From Zygnema cylindricum (lineage: Eukaryota; Streptophyta; Zygnematophyceae; Zygnematales; Zygnemataceae), in assembly GCA_037447655.1 (NCBI GenBank), contig JBBHKE010001655.1:193325-242767 (forward strand): a stretch of DNA of 49,443 nt, written 5' to 3'. The notes below the pieces were generated by a model, which worked only from the letters and a program-made list of their open reading frames with translations, had not been told where the DNA came from and did no database searches. The translations under genes and the position numbers were made by a program. Shown here one piece after another: positions 32,397 through 43,085 of the stretch (its first letter is position 1; every line of letters begins with the position of its first letter).

Positions 32397-33236
32397 AATA
32401 TGAGAGTGTCACAACAAGTTACTGTACCGGTTGTCGGCACGAAATGAATCGTTCACGATACCATGTCGCACCAATGCGGTACGACAATGCAAAATATTGT
32501 ACTACTAGACAGATCGTGTACGACTGGCCAATTTATTGATTACTCGTGCGGGACTTTTCTCGCGGTACGGTACAGTAGTAGGTTCTGCTATCTGCATACT
32601 TCCGCTTTTCACCGACCAAAAGATTCTTCGTCACGTGCCAACCGTCCATTCACTTCTTTCCGAGTCATTATTCGTCCCTGTCACGTCATAACTCTACGGC
32701 TATGTGTAGCCTTTCCATGTTATTTCCGGTGTTTTGTGTAGCGTCGGACCAACGGGCTTCCATTTTCCCGCGCTGCCGTTGCCCACACGTGGCAATTCAT
32801 GACGTTTGTCACGCAGAGGTACGCGCACGCTGCAAAGTGGAGCGCAAAGTTCGCATTTTCGGTCGCTGCACGTCCCGCGCTTTTCCGTGCTTTGCTTGAT
32901 GCTCGAGGGGCTCTACATAAGACAGCCACGTCTTTTGTTCTTTTTTGCGGGACAAGTCTTTGCATAGGTTTGCCAGTTTTTGCAAGTTTGCAAAAAGCAT
33001 TGGAAGCCTAACAGCTGTTTATTTTTTTCACTTGTTCGCCATTTTTAGGTTTTGTACATTCGCGCTTGAGAGAGAGAGGCAAGCGAATGTGATAAGACAA
33101 GCAGTTTGAAGAGCTCATTTAACAAGAATTATTCCTTCCCCCTCCGTTACTTTATTTTTCCTCGCTGAAGGTTGTGCAGATTAGGGCAGAAGGCAGGAAG
33201 GAAGAGCTTATACTTTACTACTTCACTGTAGTATCC
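32397..33236. other. Upstream region of the PDV2-like gene
   Basis: No gene recognised in the overlapping short frames. The last 250 bases presumably hold the promoter and 5' UTR of the downstream gene; a GA repeat (GAGAGAGAGAG) is at about 33070. No convincing TATA box. Confidence 0.4.
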
Positions 33237-36200
33237 ATGACGGAAGAAACTGCAGCGATAAGCTCTGTTATTTCACGAGCTTCAGCAATATTGCTTAGTT
33301 TGAATGATGCAATTGAACGGGCAATGAAAAATGAAATTGGTTACACTAACTCTATTCGAAATAGGTAAGCTCTAAAATTTAAGCACTAAAATTTACGCCA
33401 TTTCTATGCCATTATGACTTCAATTTTTTAAAATTACATATGTTGCTGAACGCCTTAACGCTTATCTTATTCAATTTGTCCCTCAATTTGGCTGTACCTA
33501 GACAAGGGACTCCAGTTTGCTCTACTTTTCATTTATTCTCTTATTATTTTCTTTCGTTTCACTGTTGAAGGTCACCAATTTCTATGTTTTCTTAAGCGTG
33601 TTCTTATTAGTTTTGACAGAATATCTTATCGGGTGAAATTTCTGTCGACAACAAAGTAGCTGTGTTGTTACCAGCTGTTAACAGATTGATTTTATTTTCT
33701 TACTTTTTTCCAATATTCTTGACTCGCCGGCTTTTATGAAGACATTCTTCTGCAATCCCTGGGAATTTTACTATACATGTTAAGTCCAGCAAGATATTTG
33801 CTGTGAATTATGTTATGTAACTTTTGCCATTCATTAACTGTTGTATTATTAATCAGAAAGTAAGTCAGACTTTGCTTTTTTAACTCAAAACGCTGTACTG
33901 GTCTTGACTGAGATGTGATTCCTTGGTGCTAGCATTTATACAATTGATCTACAAGATCTTGCTAATGATTGGCTTCTCCTTTTTCCGCAGCCCAACCAAG
34001 CCTCAGGAACAACGCAACTCCAGACTTACACCCTCGTAAGCCACTAGCCAGTTGTTTTTTGTGGTTCAGAATCATTCAGAGAGTTCTTGTCAAAGAAAGT
34101 ATTTAGCCGTCAGCTTAATTGGTGTCACTTCCGTTCCTTCTGGTCCTGTTTTGCTATTTGGATTGACTTACTGAATGAATGGTTTCCTGGACCTATTTCA
34201 TTTTTCGATTGAATTACAGAATGAAAGACTGTTGGTAGTCCTTTGAATGATGTTCCGAATGAAAATCCTAGTAGATGTCGGAAGTTAGTTCAGTTTGTCT
34301 GTTGCTTGGCTAGTAGCATCAACTCTCGCGTTGTCTTTTTTTATGAGCTAAAGAAAGAATGTTCAATGTCGATTGTCTGATGATTTCTGTTAGATTTTTC
34401 AGTGTTTGATTTCAATTTCTGGTCTTTAAAGTCAATCATTTTTTATCTCTCATTTCTAATCTCCAACCTCCATTCTTCATTGCCCAGTATTCGACCTAAC
34501 ATTTGTTAAGTCTGTGCTTTGAGATGTTCAGAGATTCCGTAGTCGAGTACGTGTACTCATCTCCGCCAGATGGATATATGCCTCAAGCCCGGCCTCAATA
34601 CTTGGAAAGGCCACCTGCAGGGGACTTTCCCACTTATCCTTCTAGAAGATCTCCCAGAGATATTTCTAGGGGAGATGCAAAAGGCGAAGCTATGATGCTC
34701 GGAAAAATAAGAGATGTACTCCTTGAGTTGGAAGAACAGCTGTACAGAATTCAGGTGAGTTATTGGTCCTTTTTTCTATGCGATTATGGAGATGTTTCTA
34801 ATGATTTTGAAGATATTATGGTCAGAAAGCATCAATGTGAAGAAACATTGTGAAAAGCGTGTTACCATTGGTTTATTTTGGAAAGCAGGAGCTGGAAGAT
34901 CATCAATTGGAGGAAGGGGCGGCTGCCAGTGAGGAGGTTGACCGAAAACGAAAAGAGCTTGTCCAATTGCTGCAGCAACATAAGGGCCAAGAGTGGCAGG
35001 TAAAGTACACGTTTTTGCTGGGCTTTAGAATGAAGTCGTACAGGGTAAACATGTACACACTATCACTGGCGATACTGGTCAGTAATCACTGAAAAAAATG
35101 TACAATTTTCCAAGTTCGTATAGTTTTCTGTAGGAACAGTATGAGTACTGCGCCTGTAACGGTTATTGCATACGTATAATTCCCCATTTAAGTTCTGCGG
35201 TTTTTCAGTTTATGGAGTCCATTGTGATTCCACGACCATGAATGTGTAGTGTTTGATATTGGAAGTGTGATGGGCATTCTTTCTGATTGTGAAGGACTGA
35301 TTTGTATCCTGGATAAAGTGAAAACCTTGTTCCACATAAGGAACATATTATTTTTTGCTTCTTATTTGATTTTAGGAGCTGGTTTCTACAGATGTTTTCA
35401 GATTGTATCTTTCTCGCACTGTCACATATTATTGGCTGTTTTTGAGTCCCTCACTCTGCTGCGTTTTTTCTTAAACCACATCCGGACCATAAATGTAAGA
35501 CTGATCCACATGTGGTCTTTTTGCAGGTTGTCCACGAGGTAATGAAGTTTGCAGGAGGAAACGATTTTCAAGAAGCAGATGCAATCGAGTTTGTTTGGGG
35601 CCGTCCAACTGGGCCTCAAGTAAGTCGAGGGGTAATGGCCCAATCAGACAGTCGTAGGGCATCTGATATTGGGGCTGGAGAAGTTGTCGAGGATCTTCAA
35701 GAAAGACTGGATGCCGCAATGTCAGAAGGGAAGCCATTGTTTCACCATAGAGCTTCAGTGAGTGTGTCCCAAAATTCTGCACTATGGCAAGGAACAGAGG
35801 AGGGATTTATTCAGGATTGGGATGATTCTGAAAGTATGGCAACAGAGAAGGGGTGCAGTAGTAGAGATGTGCACTCAGAATTGCTCTTGTCAAACAAAAA
35901 TGGAGACAGGGAGAGGGAGAGGGAGCTGTCTTTAAACCAGAATGGCTCGGAGACTGTTACTCGCGATGATGATTTTGGGGAAGGAGAAGTGCATGATTTC
36001 AGTCAAGGAGATGGATTAAGTGTCACTGCTGCAGATGATGCTTATACTGGTGAAGATGGTGGTATCGAGGACATGGAGGACGACACCGACTTAGGTGCTG
36101 TTGTTATGAGCTTACCAGGAAAAGCTCTATGCCTACTAGGAGATGCTGCAGGACATGTTGCCTCTTTCTCTGTCAAAGTGGCGGTAGTGACTCTCGGTGT

Positions 36201-36597
36201 TGCTGCTGTCTTTTCTGTCGGAGATAAACTGATCCGGGCAGAAAAAGTTAGGGTTAGGAGTGTAATGTCCGATTCTTCGGACAGAGTTTTGTCTGCTGTG
36301 ACGAAGAAACGTGCAGCTCCTGCAACTTTGGTTAGCCCGAAAGAAGGAAAGATGCCTGTGAAGCCTCCCGAGAAGAAATGTGTTCCCATGGAGAACACAA
36401 AACCGAGTCCTTCTCGTCATAATGGTGGGGCTTCTCCACTAAAGCCAGAAGATCACAGGCACCACCACCACCACCACAGTTTCCAAGACGGTACTTTTCC
36501 GCAGTGCACAATTCGAGAGCGGATGGAACGGAAGGGTTCTCCGCCTCAGAATGGTGGTGGAAGGAGGAAACAGGCAGTGTATCTTGCTCGCGGATAG
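33237..36597 (+). CDS. PDV2: PDV2-like plastid outer-envelope division protein
   Basis: PDV proteins sit in the chloroplast outer envelope and recruit the dynamin DRP5B/ARC5 to the division site. Exons: 33237-33364, 33991-34035, 34532-34754, 34889-34999 and 35527-36597 (525 residues; stop TAG). The N-terminal helix (VISRASAILLSLNDAIERAM) and the coiled coil at about 108-180 (LLELEEQLYRIQ; KGQEWQVVHEVMKFAGG) match PDV2, which has KGKDLEVLREASTFAGE. One membrane segment lies at about 380-398 (VKVAVVTLGVAAVFSVGD). The C-terminal tail has CTIRERMERKGSPP, like CLVKERVEIP of PDV2, and ends in Gly, as PDV1 and PDV2 do; that tail binds PARC6 in the intermembrane space. At 525 residues it is much longer than Arabidopsis PDV2 (about 307), because of an acidic Ser/Asp/Glu-rich insert at about 205-370. 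The donor-like CAA|GTAAGT at about 35621 could mark an unused intron. The exon 3 acceptor was chosen because it alone keeps the frame. Confidence 0.82.
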
Positions 36598-36611
36598 TCT
36601 ATTTCTATTTT

Positions 36612-36616
<5 letters not shown>

Positions 36617-36704
<88 letters not shown>

Positions 36705-36770
36705 ACCTCTCTCTCCCCTCCTGCTCCCGCTTCCTCTCTCTCTCCCTCTCCCTCTCCCTCCCCTATTGAA
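36617..36770. repeat. (CT)n microsatellite
   Basis: About 75 bases of pure CT, then CT-rich imperfect repeat, starting 20 bases after the PDV2-like stop codon. It would be a polypyrimidine run in the 3' UTR. The Ser/Leu and Arg/Glu open frames are artefacts. Confidence 0.95.
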
Positions 36771-36771
36771 A

Positions 36772-36826
36772 GCCAGCAGTGGTGGCAGGAGTAAACATGC
36801 AGTATATCTTGCTCACGGAAAATGCT
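36772..36826 (+). repeat. Partial copy of the PDV2-like 3' coding end
   Basis: This resembles 36549-36597: both encode GGRxKxAVYLAxG (GGRRKQAVYLARG upstream, GGRSKHAVYLAHG here), but the copy lacks the stop codon and reads on. The two copies flank the CT microsatellite, suggesting duplication of the 3' end with expansion of the repeat between. Confidence 0.75.
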
Positions 36827-38580
36827 CCCGGAAAACATATGTTTGCGTATGTTTTTGTATCAGTGAACGAAAACATTCACAACACAATATTGAAGATAAA
36901 GTTAAAGCCAGTCTGTTCATTTCCGCAGCTGGTTATTTACGTCTTCTTTCAATTGCAGCTTAGTTTCAGGCGATTTATTATCCACTGTCCTTCTATTAGG
37001 AGTCTGCTAGTAGTTTTGTTGAGGTCTTCATGTTGTTAGTTGTATGGCAATCTTATACAGTTTGTTTGTCAAATTGTTGATTGCCAAATTGTAGTATAGC
37101 ATCGGTTGTCGTCTCTTTATTTATGTCGCATGCAGTGAGCATAGGTCCTGTTAGGTCTACTAGGCAAATCAATGTTTTAGCTCATCTTTGAAGGAAGTTT
37201 AGATGATGTTTTCGACTTGCCTTTCTGAGTTAAAAATTGATAATCATTATTAGGGTTTGCAGTTAGATATCACGTCCGACTTCATAAAAAGCAAAACTTT
37301 TCTTGCAAGCTTCTTTTGTTGTCAAGTTTCAAAGTTATCTGAACAGTTGCCTGACCATCTGAATTTAATAGGATGTAATAACATTTGACATTAAACAAAA
37401 CCTGTTCTTTTTTTGATGTACTCGAATGGTTTACCAGCGTGTTTTTTAACTTGATCTTATTATTACTACTTGTTTTGAAACTTGTTTATTTCTATCGGGC
37501 AGTCAGATGGTTTACCATCACGGTTTCAAAATTAATGATTAAGCTTATAATTACTATTAATTGTTTCAAAACCTGAAAATAATTTGTATGTATGTTGCAC
37601 GCCACTCGTAACCGAATTACTTCTCTACAAGATCCTGTTGGTGGGTCATCAGTATTTAAGGTTTTTGGTAGGCAGTGGCGAAGGGAGGGAGAGGAAAAGG
37701 AAAGAAGGGGGAGAGGAAATGAAAGGGGAAACAGACGGGTGGAAGGAAAGGGGGAAAAACTTAGGAGAAAACAAAAAACAACTCGTGATGTAGAGGGAGG
37801 GGGTGAGGGGGAGTAGGAAGATGGAGTTCAAAGAAGTACAAAAGGCAAAACCTGAGGAAGAAGGGGGATAGACAAAGAAAAAAAGTGAAGTGAGATGGAG
37901 GAGGTGGCCCAAGGTCAGAGAGGGGATTTGGAGGAAAGTGGGAAAAAAAAAACGGAGGTAGATGGAAGAAGCCGAGGAAGGGCAAAATATAAATTGGAGT
38001 GGAAGAGGGAATGTAGTGTGGGATGTCTGAGAGGAGAGGAGAAGGTTAAGAAGGGGAGGTTCAAAGAAAAAAAAGGCTAGCGAGGGGAGGAAGAGGGAGA
38101 GGGTAGTGGGAAATCATTCCTGATTGTTGTTTCAAAACCTTCAACAATCAGAGTCGCTTTGGGTAGACTCTGTGGAAATTTCGTTTATTTAAAAAACTAT
38201 TTGTATATCTCTATTGTTGGAAAAAGATGTCTTTGTAACAAATTTCAAAACAATATGATGATGGTTCACTGATACTTGATTTCTTCTTCGTTGGAATTTA
38301 GCTCAGGAACTGTTATTATTGTACTGACATTGTGTACACACCAAGAAACCAAGAAACAAAGGAACTAAAACTGAAAAATAACGACTTATTACGAGGTTCA
38401 TTCTTAAGTTTGACTGTTTGAGGATGATCAATTAACAATCTCTGCGCCTGACTTCAACACCAATCTATTTGAGTCGTAAACTGCATTCGGTTTTCATCTT
38501 ATTTTGAATTTGTTTCAGTCCACAATTTAGAATCTAGATTCTGGCCATTATTCCTTAATTACTGTGATTGATTTAGCCTC
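36827..38580. other. Intergenic region with purine-rich block
   Basis: No gene recognised. It probably includes the 3' UTR of the PDV2-like gene. From 37672 to 38105 the plus strand is almost entirely G and A; overlapping open frames there are compositional artefacts. Confidence 0.55.
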
Positions 38581-38622
38581 CCACACGATTGTCAGCGTTC
38601 CAGTTTTGGCCGAGCTGCTGAC

Positions 38623-38666
38623 TCTGGTTCAAACCCTAATTCTCTCTGGTTCAAACCCTAATTCTC
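38623..38666 (+). promoter_or_regulatory. Two telo-boxes in a 22-bp tandem repeat
   Basis: AAACCCTAA occurs at 38632-38640 and 38654-38662 within a repeated CTCTGGTTCAAACCCTAATT. Telo-boxes are common near transcription starts of plant genes. The next coding gene starts 1.1 kb away, so assignment to it would require a 5' UTR intron; this is uncertain. Confidence 0.45.
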
Positions 38667-39784
38667 CCTTTTGGTCCTTTCTGTAATGAAATCAATATCC
38701 TCAATTCCTCGTACAACTATTGTTGTCAGACTTTTTTAAGAAAGCACGACGATTAACCACCCGAGCACATGAAAACAAAAACGAAACTGTAAAACCGAAA
38801 GAGGGTACAAGCAAACAAAAAGGAAAAGAAGGTCGACAGGATTGCGCCTTGGGAACATTCCTAAGACAATTGCTCTTAAGAATTCCATCCATCAAAGCAA
38901 ACAAACAAGTTGCAATCCCACTGTATAAGTGTAGCTCAAATCCTGAAACAAAAAAAAAAAAACACCAAATATATTCCTTATAGAGTTCAAAGATTTGTTA
39001 GCATTACTGAAAATGTTGGCATTTTCTGGACTTTGCATTTAGATTCCATACATTATCGGCTGACTAACATTGACGTTTCTTTAATTTTTATGTGAAAGCT
39101 ATTGCAAGCTATTGCAAGATTTGTATTTTGTGCCCAAAACTGACTCGCTTTTATGAATTTCAATGATGTATTGTGGTCCACATAACTACGAAACAAATGT
39201 GGTATTCAACTCAACGTGTCACTCCTCTTTGGAAGGAGTGAGGGGAAAAACACACCCTTTCATAATTTGGCGATATGAGGTAATTCCTCCCGATACGAAA
39301 GTATCGTTTTTCCGATTCTGTTGCAAGAACTTGAATCGATTCGAGGTCCAGGTTCAGGTCGTGGTCCGGGTCCAGGTGGTCAAAAAACTGAAAAACAGAA
39401 CCGCAGATCCCAATGTTATGCCTTCCAGCTCTGCTTTTATTGCCACGTGGCAACTCTTTCCTGCAAAAAGTGCCACGCTTGCATCATGCACGAGTCCACG
39501 CCGATTGGCTCATGGCTTGCTCAGCAGCTAAAGTTGCGTGTTCGCATTTTTCCAACAAATGTGTCAAACAAAAAAGAAGTAAAAACAAAACAAAAAGAAA
39601 GTTGAAAACGACTGGAGTTTCTTGCAAGCCTTCTGCATAATATTCACCCTTCAATATTTCAAAACTTGGAAAGTGCTGTCTCGTCTGGTAATAATAGTTA
39701 ACATTCTAACGTAAGAATCTGTTCAGATTGTTAAATTCTTGAGACTTTTTGAGACTTTTGTGTCAGAAAGGTCTACTATTCAAG
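38667..39784. other. Upstream region of the DUF3339 gene
   Basis: No coding region recognised in about 1.1 kb. It contains the G-box noted separately. Confidence 0.45.
39442..39451. promoter_or_regulatory. G-box (GCCACGTGGC)
   Basis: A perfect palindromic G-box, the binding site of plant bZIP and bHLH factors, about 335 bases before the DUF3339 start codon. Position is suitable for a promoter element, but function is inferred. Confidence 0.5.
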
Positions 39785-40774
39785 ATGGTGGAATGGACGG
39801 TTGTGATTGTAGCAACAGTGCTCTTTGCACTTCTTTCTCCTGGTCTCTTGCTCCAGGTAAGGAATAGCTTTTGCAATGCTGTGAACATTAAACATATGAA
39901 ATTCTTTATTGTTTTTGACAGCAAATTGTTATCCCCGGTTCTTCTGAAGTTTCTTTTATTACTATCCTTCACTTTTGTTTAGTGTCTGTTTTGTTCTTCT
40001 CTTTGTTGCAAAGATATAGCATGTGTGCTTATTGTGCAGGATTTTCAATTTATTGTGGACTGTTGTTTCTTTTAACACACAAGATAGAAATTGATTCATT
40101 TCCCAACTTCATTTTTCGTTGTGCCTCGTCGTCCTTTGCAATCGTGTTTTAGAGTAGTATGTGCATTGTTTTAGATTATTAATTTGTCGTTGATAGGTCT
40201 GTTTGCCATTTTTTAAAATCGGATGAAAGGTCTTTTTCAGTGTTGATGTTTTTCTCTTTGGTACTTTTTCTTTATGTAAGTTGGTGACTGTTCTTCTCCT
40301 CCTAAGCACTCTCTTTTCAGAATTGTTCTAAACGTAGTTCATCCACAAATGTTTGAGCTCATTTGTTGTCACACTATCAATTACCACTCCTTTGTTGCTC
40401 ATTTGTTAGCACATATTCGAAGTGTATAGGCTGGATCAAAGTACACATAAATTGTGTGGAATTTGATTTTTGGAAGTACTTATAAGGGTAATCAAACTCC
40501 CTGGCTTTAATTACGAATACATTTAGAGTCCTTTTCTTGCAGTTGGTAGTTGCAAAAAAAAAAACTATGCGTTGATGGAAAATGGGATTATATAAGTCGT
40601 ATTTACGCCTTATGAACCCTAATACATGTTGTTCTGATGAGACAGATACCTGGAGAGGATCGGCCCGTGGAGTTCAGAAACTGGCGAACTTCTATGCCGT
40701 CGGTTTTGGTCCATGCCGTGGTTTTCTTCTTACTGCTGTTGGCCCTGGATGCCGTTTTTCATTTTAGTACATAA
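39785..40774 (+). CDS. DUF3339 family small membrane protein, two exons
   Basis: DUF3339 proteins are land-plant microproteins of about 68 residues with two membrane helices; their function is not established. Exon 1 (39785-39856) encodes MVEWTVVIVATVLFALLSPG and LLLQ, then a GTAAGG donor. Exon 2 (40646-40774, TAA) starts after acceptor GACAG and encodes IPGEDRPVEFRNWRTS followed by a second hydrophobic helix (VLVHAVVFFLLLLALDAVFH). The 66-residue length, the W near the start, LLSPGLL-x-Q-IPG across the intron, VEF and VH in helix 2 all match the family pattern, and the intron falls at the expected Q/IPG position. The intron is 789 bases and phase 0. The gene is easy to miss because neither exon is long. 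A telo-box pair and a G-box lie upstream. Confidence 0.85.
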
Positions 40775-43085
40775 AAGCAATTGGAGGGATTCCTAACGGA
40801 GAAAGGATTATAAATTTGATTGTACAAAAGAGTATGTAAAGAGGAACAAAAAGATTCTATGCTCGTTGCTGTCTTGACTCTTTAAAACAAGTTAGGATTG
40901 GTACAGTTCTGAGCTCTTTATGAGGACAGAAAATACCTCGTCAATAATGGGATAATAATCAAGAAGTGTGGTGTAAGGTCATCTGCTGATGACTTTGACA
41001 TGTAAAATAAAAAAATGTTTTTCTAAAATATTTTTTGCTGGTTGAATCGTATGGTATGGCGTTTTTACCATTACATACTTGCTCTTTTTTTTGCAACTTT
41101 GTTATTATTTTGTGAATCGATTGGAATTTGTTTTCTTTGCATACATGGAAAAGATTTTTCTTGAAAATATGTTGTATACATTCAAAGAGAAAAGGACTTA
41201 AATCTAAATGTATAGAAATTTGCCCACACTTCGCCTGCCCAAAAACTGAACAAGAAAAAGGCCAACATGTAAGCTTTTTCTGAGTTTTTTGTTCTCTTCT
41301 CAAGGTACAAAATTAATATAAAACCGCACAATGGTCGAGTTTATGGGAACAAAAGAGAGGAAAGTCTCACACAAAGAATTAACAGAAAAGTAAAAATAAA
41401 AAAGACGGGCGTCCGGGATTCATAGATGTTATTTTTTAGCTGTTATTTGTAAAGTCTTTACAACTTGGATTTGCTTGTAGCGGTAATAATCATCTGTGCA
41501 TATCTGACAGTTTCAGATTTGATTTGTATAAACATGATAAGTTGCCCATTGTGATTAATGTTGATAAAAGCTGGTGACTTGTTTCAACCATGGAAACACT
41601 TAATTTTAAGTTTCTTGCTACCACTTCCTACACAAATTAGTAATATATATTCAACCTACAAATTCAGACTCATAATACCTTTTCGCTAACAGAGGACAAG
41701 GTGGTGATTCTATGTACATTATTCTGTAAATCATCACTACATGATTTCAGACAATAGGGATATTCAGTGGCAGTGTCAAAAAGAATGTATATGTAATGGT
41801 TACGTACTATTGGCGGGTATTGGGTAAAAACCGGGCAAACATTTGATGAATAATTACACGGACATTATTTAAACATTATATACATATCCCTAACTTGCTG
41901 CCAGGGTGAATGTCCCTTGTCGCAAAGTAATGGGAAAATGTAGTTGTGGCAATTTGGAGGATATCCTCAAATAAAGAGGATAATAAATAGGCAGCTCCCA
42001 ATGCTGTCAAGAATATTTCCTCATTTTGTTCGTCATTGTAGTTATCAATTAGCACCAACTGAATTGTAGATGCATTACAGCTACAAATTTGTGAAAAGAC
42101 AACACTGAAAAAAACTCTAAAGGTGCAGATACAGAGTCATAAGGACTCCATCTAAACTGGCCAAAAGAAGTTCACCTTCAATCGTAGTCAAGAGCAGTTT
42201 ATCAAAATATACCCATGCAAAATGATAGTGTGTTTATAGCTATTTATGGATCGAAGTCGAAATATTGCGATTTCGGAATATCGTTGTATCCAAACGGTTA
42301 AATTCAATATCTGTCGGCTTTAGCGACAAATATCAATGCAGCAATAATATGCAAATTATGCGCCCACATTTCTGTGAAATTTACATCTTTTAGATGTAGA
42401 AAAAGACAATTTTTGGAATGTACAAAATGTATGATGGAACAGACATTACGGGTCGTACGTGATTATCAATAATATCGCCATACCCATATTATCAGCCGTT
42501 CAATATAAGGCGTTGATGTATCGATTATTGAGACCACTAAAAAAAATACATATCATTTTATTGGAAAAACCTGTTCGATATGCAACACTATTCCACACTC
42601 ACCATGTGACCAGTTCTGTTGTAAGTCAAAGTCAATCACCATTGCTACTAGCTGCAATGATTACCGAGCAATAAGCACGGAAAAGAGAGGGAACGAAAAT
42701 AGAAAATGTTTGAGCGAACTCCTCACAGAATTACAGAAAATTGACTATACATTGTGTCATTGGAACCTGAGGAAAAAACAAACCATAAGGTTTGTAGCAG
42801 TGTTCTCTTTTTCAAAAAAAATAAAAAAAAGACTGCCTCAATTTACCGGAGTATCTCCAGCAAATGTATCTCAACCTATATTTTCTAAGAGAATAATTTA
42901 CAAATGTTTGTTGAAGTAATCAACAAGCGTCACTATCTACTGTACTTCAGTCGAAAAAAATGACAGAAGGACACAAAAATCCAACTACATAAAAATGTCA
43001 AGAAACACTAACTCTAGAAGTTAAAACCCCAAAAACAAAAAAAAAAAAACCACCAAAAGTCAGTTTCCTTCTCCTCTTTATCTCC
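40775..43085. other. Intergenic region, no gene recognised
   Basis: AT-rich DNA between the DUF3339 gene and the convergent hydrolase gene, likely including both 3' UTRs. Short frames (for example 42459-42674) have no recognisable features. No clear repeat structure. Confidence 0.5.

Noticed and set aside
36605-36838. Arg-Glu repeat protein on the minus strand
   Set aside because: Translation of the CT microsatellite and its imperfect flank.
37592-38080. Overlapping Glu/Lys/Arg-rich frames
   Set aside because: Purine-rich composition keeps several frames open at once; no family resemblance or splice structure.
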